Positions 59,220 through 64,000 of a DNA stretch of 64,000 bases are shown here, piece by piece. The DNA lies in contig NC_053140.1 of the NCBI RefSeq assembly GCF_016808335.1, positions 27,832,086-27,896,085 on the forward strand, written 5' to 3'. This stretch comes from Panicum virgatum (taxonomy: Eukaryota > Streptophyta > Magnoliopsida > Poales > Poaceae). The notes beneath the pieces were generated by a model. That model was not told the DNA's origin. It saw only the letters and a list, made by a program, of their open reading frames with translations, and made no database searches. Positions within the stretch are counted from its first letter, which is position 1. Each line of letters opens with the position of its first letter. The translations under genes and the position numbers were made by a program.

Positions 59220-59698
59220 TACAAACCAGACCTACATATACCAAAAATTTCAAGGGAAAAAAGGTGGAAAAGCTTCTCAAGGCCTCGTCCCTCCGCTCTC
59301 ACCAACTCCTCGCAGCCGCCGCCACCTCCCCCTCTGCTCCCTCCTCCTTCCCTCCTCCTTGCAGCCGCCGCCGCCACCTCCTCCTCCTCGCCGCCGCCAC
59401 CGGCACCTCCTCTTCCTCCTCCTTCCCTCCTCCTCGCTGGGATCCGCCGCTGCCTCCTCCTCCAGCGACGCCGGGATCCGCCGCCGATGGGATCCGTCGC
59501 CTCCTCCTCCTCCACCGACGCTGAGATCTGCCGCTGACGGGATCCGCCGCCTCCTCCTCCACCACTTCCCCGACCTCCGCTGCCGCAACGCCTGGATCTC
59601 GCCGAGGAGGACTGGCGCCGTCGGCGCCGCCACCAGCTCTCCTCGGCCACGACTCGTCACAGCGCTGCCCTCGTTCCTCTCCGAGCCACACGATAGGT
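59220..59698 (+). other. GC-rich exon-like block in the CACTA element
   Basis: It holds Pro/Ser/Arg-coding trinucleotide runs (CTCCTCCTC, GCCGCCGC) and repeated GGGATCCGCCGC units, open in several frames. A donor-like CACGATAG|GTGCC at 59698 closes it. It could be the 5' exon or leader of the downstream cargo gene. No reading frame is assigned because composition alone opens several. Confidence 0.35.
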
Positions 59699-60196
59699 GC
59701 CATTGCCTTCCCCTAGGGTTAGGGTTAGGGTTAGACTTTTTTTTCTTGTTCTTGTAACCTTTGGCGCTGCGTGCGACCACCTCCATGGGGCTGCAGCCAG
59801 ATCCGTACGAACAACGAGCTGCGTGTGCTCAACGATCTATATATTCGTGTACATTTGATCCGGATATGATGGGAGATCATTCTTGTCCGTGTATGCCACG
59901 CGTTAGCGATTGATGATTGAAGTTAAAGGCAAGGGGCGCAGGAGGATCCGAGGGGAGAGGAGCAGAGGTTTTTTTTCCTTCTTGCTTTTCTGAAACAAAA
60001 GGAGCAGAGTATTGGAGACTGTATGTGGGCTTGTTCAGGGCAGCCGGATCGATGAAGATTTTTTTGTTCCCTTCCTCTTTGAGCGGTGAGACGAAGCAGA
60101 GCATCTCCAAGACGTACATCATCTATCGATCTCTATCACTTGGTTATATGGTTACAGTGGCTACATGTAGTGTATCTTACAGAATGAAGTCATGAC

Positions 60197-60785
60197 CAGG
60201 GTTCACCTAACCGGTGGGAACCGGTCTGGTTTGACCGATTACCGGTCAAACCGGTCCGGCCCGGTTCCGGTTTGGACCGGTACCAAATCGGCCCAAATTC
60301 AAAATTTAAATTTAAATTCAAAAAAAAAATTCTCAAAAAAATTCTAAAAATATTTCAAGGTTTGACGAATCTAATGGTGTCAAATTTTCTAAAAAATTCG
60401 TTCATTTAGTATAGTTTGCGGGGATTTGAAGTTAAACAAAAAAGCGTGCATACAAAAGTATACAAATACAATGTAAAAGTAGTACAAAAAAGGATTGGAG
60501 GGTTCATTTAGACTAAAACATATTATACAAACATTCATTTAGTATACTTTGCGGGCATTTGAATTTAAACCAAAAAAAGAAAAAATTTGAATTTGGCCGA
60601 TTACTAGTCAAACCGACCGGTTACCGGTCAAACCGGCCGGTAAACCGGTCGGAACCGTTTGCACTGCGAATTTTGAATTCAAATTTGACTTCGACTGGTA
60701 CCGACCGGTTTCTGGCCAAACCGGTCCGGTATACCGGTACCGGACCCGGCCGGTTTGGCCGGGCCAGTCGGTAAGAGAAACCCTG
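60197..60785. mobile_element. hAT-type MITE nested in the CACTA element
   Basis: It is 589 bp with ends CAGGGTTCACC and, inverted, CAGGGTTTCTC, flanked by a perfect 8-bp TSD, GTCATGAC, at 60189-60196 and 60786-60793. It is rich in ACCGGT and AAACCGG motifs near both ends and AT-rich between. It has no transposase. It lies in the presumed first intron of the cargo gene. Confidence 0.85.
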
Positions 60786-60876
60786 GTCATGACTCATGAA
60801 CACAAAACACACGCAAATAACTTCTGTTACACTATGAATTTTGTTATTCATATTTACTCAATGAGAATACTGTTAG

Positions 60877-62055
60877 ATGTTCCGTGGTGGCGGTCGTGGT
60901 AGGGGTCGTGGCGATGGCCGTGCACTTATGGACGATGTTGATGCTCAGCAGCCAGGCATACACTTCCATCAAGAGGTTGCCTTGTCACTGGGTGATCGAA
61001 CGTGCGGATCAATTCCTAACGTTGTAAGTTTCATTTGTTAGTTTCATATTCATATATTTTTGCTCACATACAATGCAGCTTCAAATAATTCTAAATGCTA
61101 AATTTCCTCACATCAATGCAGCTTATCGACCTTGTTAGATGGCTTTAAGATGTTGTCAAAGGTTTGGGTGGTACTACTTTTGTGGCTCGACAAGAGCTTG
61201 TTCGGCAACCGGATGTCAAAAGGGTACATATTTCTTTTCAAATACCTGTTCGACATATAGAGTGGTCCTCGGTGGTACCAGGAGAGGATCCATCCTCCTC
61301 GATGATACCCATGGTTTCAATTGCCGCAGTGGGTGGAGAGGCACCCATTTGGACAACTTATGAGAGGCTAGCGGTGGAGGCATGCCTGGAGCAGCTTAAG
61401 AATCATGGGTACTTTGTGCCCGACTTTTCATATTTTCGAGTTAAGCAGCTACAGGCGAGAGAATCCAATGTTATTCTGACTACAGAGAGGCTTTGTCGTC
61501 TTAATCGACAAGACAGAGTATGAGATTTTTTTTTAGTCATTGTTAACTTTAGTAATGTTGTATTGTTCTTTCAACTTTCATAATGTTATTATCACCTTTT
61601 TGCAGGATCTCATTGATCATCAATATACCATTGCATCAGTTAGCTTTTGGGCTATTCTGAATCAAGTCATGGACACTTTAGGTTTGACTTGGATGGGTGG
61701 AGAGCCACATTTTACAAGAAGTTGCAGGTTTCAAGCAAAGCTCTCCTTTTGCAGGGCAAGTCAGCCGAACACTCCATTGTTTGACATTTGTAGTTCTATC
61801 TGTGGCAACGAATGGGAAGCGGAGGAGAGTGCACTTATTCGTGCACTAGCATATTTTGATGAAGTTCTAGGGTGGACGATTGGAGACCGCAACTATCTTA
61901 TCTATCTACGAATGCGAGCAATGCAGCTACAAATTTGTAATATGCATGGATGTATAGCTACTGTTATCATTGAACATCTTGTATTGCTACTCCTTTATCT
62001 TCTGAAATTTTATTTGATTGCATTGCTATTTGAGTGTTGGATCAGAATGGGTTAA
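60877..62055 (+). pseudogene. CACTA cargo gene, three exons, one stop codon
   Basis: Exon 1 (60877-61023) opens MFRGGGRGRGRGDGRA, an RGG-type Gly/Arg head. Exon 2 (61122-61517) and exon 3 (61606-62055) follow. Introns are GTAAGT...TGCAG and GTATGA...TGCAG, both phase 0. Exon 2 reads LIDLVRWL, then TAA at 61146-61148, then GGTTFVARQELVRQPDVKR and WTTYERLAVEACLEQLKNHG. Exon 3 reads TIASVSFWAILNQVMDTLG and continues to TAA. The family is not recognised. The unusual exon structure and position inside a CACTA suggest a captured gene or an element-borne accessory ORF. A stop in exon 2 makes this copy a pseudogene unless translated internally. Confidence 0.55.
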
Positions 62056-62154
62056 TATAGACTTAGCTTGGTAGATTTATAAAGTGGGAATTCAAATTTT
62101 AAAACACTGCGAAACGAATTAAAAACGAATTACGAATTTTTTTTGCCTAAAATT

Positions 62155-62420
62155 TATTTTTAGGGGCGGGTCACCCCCACACCCGCCCCTGCAAATTCAT
62201 TTCCAGGGGCATGGACCGCCCCTGAAAATCGATTTCCAGGGGCGGTTTGGGGCGTGGACTGCCCCTGAAAATCGATTTCCAAGGGCGGCTCATGCTGTCA
62301 CCCGGCCCTGGAAATCGATTTCCAGGGGCGAGTAACGCACCCGCTCCTAGAAATAGGAGATTAGGGGCGGGTGCGCCGTCCGCCCCTACAAATATGATTT
62401 AGCCCGCCCCTACAAAGCTT
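62155..62420. repeat. CACTA right subterminal repeats
   Basis: Five or so palindromic units, CCGCCCCTGAAAATCGATTT followed by CCAGGGGCGG, centred on ATCGAT. Confidence 0.75.
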
Positions 62421-62455
62421 TTTTGTACTAGTGCTCTCTCAAAAAACAAAGCACC

Positions 62456-63673
62456 TGTTATCGCCATAAATTAACAGGATTAATTTATGGGCCGAGAGCA
62501 AGATGGGCTTAGAGCAGAAGATTAAGAAGGCTTGTAAATCAGCTCCTGCGTGAGCATCTGGGCCACATGGGCCATGTATCCTTAGATTTAGTTTAAGATT
62601 AGAGATAGAGTCCGATCGGGACAAGATTAGTATAGATTATTTCCCAAGTCTCCGGACTATAAATATGTACCCTATGTTATTCATGAAAGAAGAACGTCAT
62701 CATGTCTCGCAAACAGCAACTCTCGGCGCATCGCCACCCCCTAATTCTAGGGTTTCATCCAAGTAAGCGCCATGCTGCCCTGATCGCTTCTTGCGATCAG
62801 GGCAGCGTTGTTCTTGCTTTTACCTTGGCATTATTCATACTGAAGCATTTTTGATGGCGAGTAATGCTAGTTATCTTGATATTCGTAGCATGGCTTTTAG
62901 TAGATCTGTTGTGCTTTGTTGCTTATCATCTACGAATATCATGTTGTCTTTACGCGATCATGTTATCAACTTATACTAGCTCTCGTTGCATAGAGTTAGC
63001 TACGTAAAGGCAACACCCTTCTTCTTTTATGTCTAGTAGATCTAATCTATTATGGTTTGCTCTTATCTTTAAGAGTTGGCGTAATATCTGTTAGATTAGT
63101 CCTTGCAAACGGGTTGGATGATCCGGTAGTGTACTAGATGCTTTATCTTAGCCTTAATAGGGATTGTTCCGGGAATCGGCTCTTGCTAGTTCTTAGGCCT
63201 CTGTTTTGGGTTGTGGTTTAGCTATATGTTACGTTCATTAGGCCCAATCACGTGTAGAATGTTCCGATCTAACAGTGAAGCTTTTACCGTCGTGGATTAG
63301 ATTAGTTAGATTTAATTGAAATAGCTTTACAGTTATTTGCTTTATTCACCAATATCCGAATGCAAACAGATCCAATCTAACACCGGGACTCGATCGGCTC
63401 TTTAAAGCCGATGCAAGAGTCATCCCGGGGAGCCGACCACGGCTCGGACTTATGTTTACACGTGTCTTTGTATGCAAGAAACTGTTTGGAACACGTTCGC
63501 ACCCTCCTGATCGGGTATAGGTCAGGTGGCACGCCCGATATTCTCCGGAATCTCCGGGCGCGTGACGGAATTTCGGGCCGTCGACGAGGGAGCAGTGCCT
63601 GCCAGCGCCCCGGCGACCTCCCGGCTCTTCGTGTTGCCTGTCGCTGCTCGCCGGTGGGTTTCGACCGACAACA
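62456..63673 (+). repeat. LTR of a Ty3-type retrotransposon (1218 bp)
   Basis: It starts TGTTATCGCC and ends CGACAACA. A TATAAATATG box lies at 62659-62668. It is followed by ATTCTGGCACG, the start of a Tat-like PBS, so it is the 5' LTR of an element cut immediately after the PBS start. No coding region. Confidence 0.65.
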
Positions 63674-63685
63674 CATTCTGGCACG
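63674..63685 (+). other. PBS remnant
   Basis: CATTCTGGCACG matches the position and start of the Tat PBS at 27597-27610. It is interrupted by the next LTR. Confidence 0.5.
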
Positions 63686-64000
63686 TGTGACACCTCAGGT
63701 GTCAGTACACTCAAATACAATCTTTGTACCCATTTAAACTTAAAATAAAAATTGTGGGGAATTAATTCAAATAGAAGTGGTCAAATAAAAGTCAAAGTAT
63801 ACAGAAGAAATTAAAGGAGATAGAAAAAGGAGTGAAAAGCTACTCAAATTTCAATTCAAAAATGTGCACAAAATTTTAGTTGGCTCATGAGAGGTACTTC
63901 AATTGACATGTGCTCAATTGAACTTCAGCCAAAATCAAGTCAAAAACTGAATAAAACCAAAGTCCTTTTGTGCAAATTTGCAAATATAAAAATAGTTCAA
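63686..64000 (+). repeat. Start of another LTR, runs off the window
   Basis: TGTGACACCTCAGGTGTCAG begins abruptly after the PBS remnant and is followed by AT-rich sequence. The TGTGACACC start is typical of some Ty3 LTRs (compare 48048). Its first bases form a 17-bp palindrome. Confidence 0.45.

Larger units (their letters stand above)
58559..62433 (+). mobile_element. Non-autonomous CACTA (En/Spm) transposon with cargo gene
   Basis: The left end CGCTACTACAAAAACGATTT and the inverted right end CACTAGTACAAAAAAGCTTT match in 20 of 24 positions of the TIR. The 3-bp TSD CTC is at 58556-58558 and 62434-62436. Subterminal blocks of GGGGCGG and CCGCCCC fill 58600-58810 and 62155-62420, as expected for CACTA transposase-binding repeats. 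No TNPD-like transposase was found. The interior carries a GC-rich exon-like block, a nested hAT MITE and a three-exon gene. Confidence 0.85.

Noticed and set aside
59714..59734. Telomere-like TAGGGTTAGGGTTAGGGTT
   Set aside because: Only three units and hexameric, not the plant heptamer TTTAGGG; most likely chance or a telo-box-like promoter element.

Overview
This window is plant nuclear DNA, almost certainly from a grass and probably a panicoid. The reasons are GC-rich Pro/Ala/Arg-type LTR cores, Tekay-type LTRs of about 3.4 kb beginning TGTAACACCC, an Ac-like hAT element, Tat and Athila Ty3 elements, and a CACTA element with GGGGCGG subterminal repeats. The species cannot be fixed from the sequence. 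About 90% is mobile DNA stacked by repeated insertion, as expected of heterochromatic or pericentromeric grass DNA. No rRNA, tRNA, CRISPR array or complete host gene was found. The one likely host coding trace is a terminal exon on the minus strand at 57372-57522.

Nesting, inferred from target-site duplications (TSDs) and interrupted coding frames: (1) Athila-B (plus strand, 38613-43990 plus 55695-56467) is the base layer. (2) Athila-A (minus strand, 36723-38612) sits inside its reverse transcriptase. (3) An Ac-like hAT transposon (right end at 36722, left end before base 1) sits inside Athila-A gag. (4) The hAT is broken by Tekay-type chromovirus R1 (1729-25914, TSD GTTTG) and by a Tat-type element (26473-36272). 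(5) R1 is broken by R2 (minus strand, 8695-20795, TSD TTATG), a member of its own family in antiparallel orientation. Separately, R3 (43991-55689, TSD GGGAG), of the same Tekay-type family, sits inside the 3' LTR of Athila-B.

R3 is the only element with an intact long ORF, 1307 aa. Its two 3.46-kb LTRs appear to differ by one base plus a poly-T length change, so it inserted very recently. Its normal gag has been replaced by about 840 bp of foreign DNA that is fused in frame to an intact protease-RT-RNase H-integrase-chromodomain polyprotein.

Two features of the Tekay-type family deserve most attention. All six LTR copies keep a small spliced-looking ORF, with exon frames preserved by codon-sized indels, synonymous changes, a shared GC-AG intron and a shared stop. 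Gag of R1 and R2 carries a conserved 110-bp GT-AG intron.

Right of 56467 lie a GC-rich repeat, the host-like exon, about 1 kb of unassigned DNA, a non-autonomous CACTA element (58559-62433, TSD CTC) carrying a three-exon cargo gene and a nested hAT MITE, a 1.2-kb LTR (62456-63673), and the start of another LTR (63686 to the window end).
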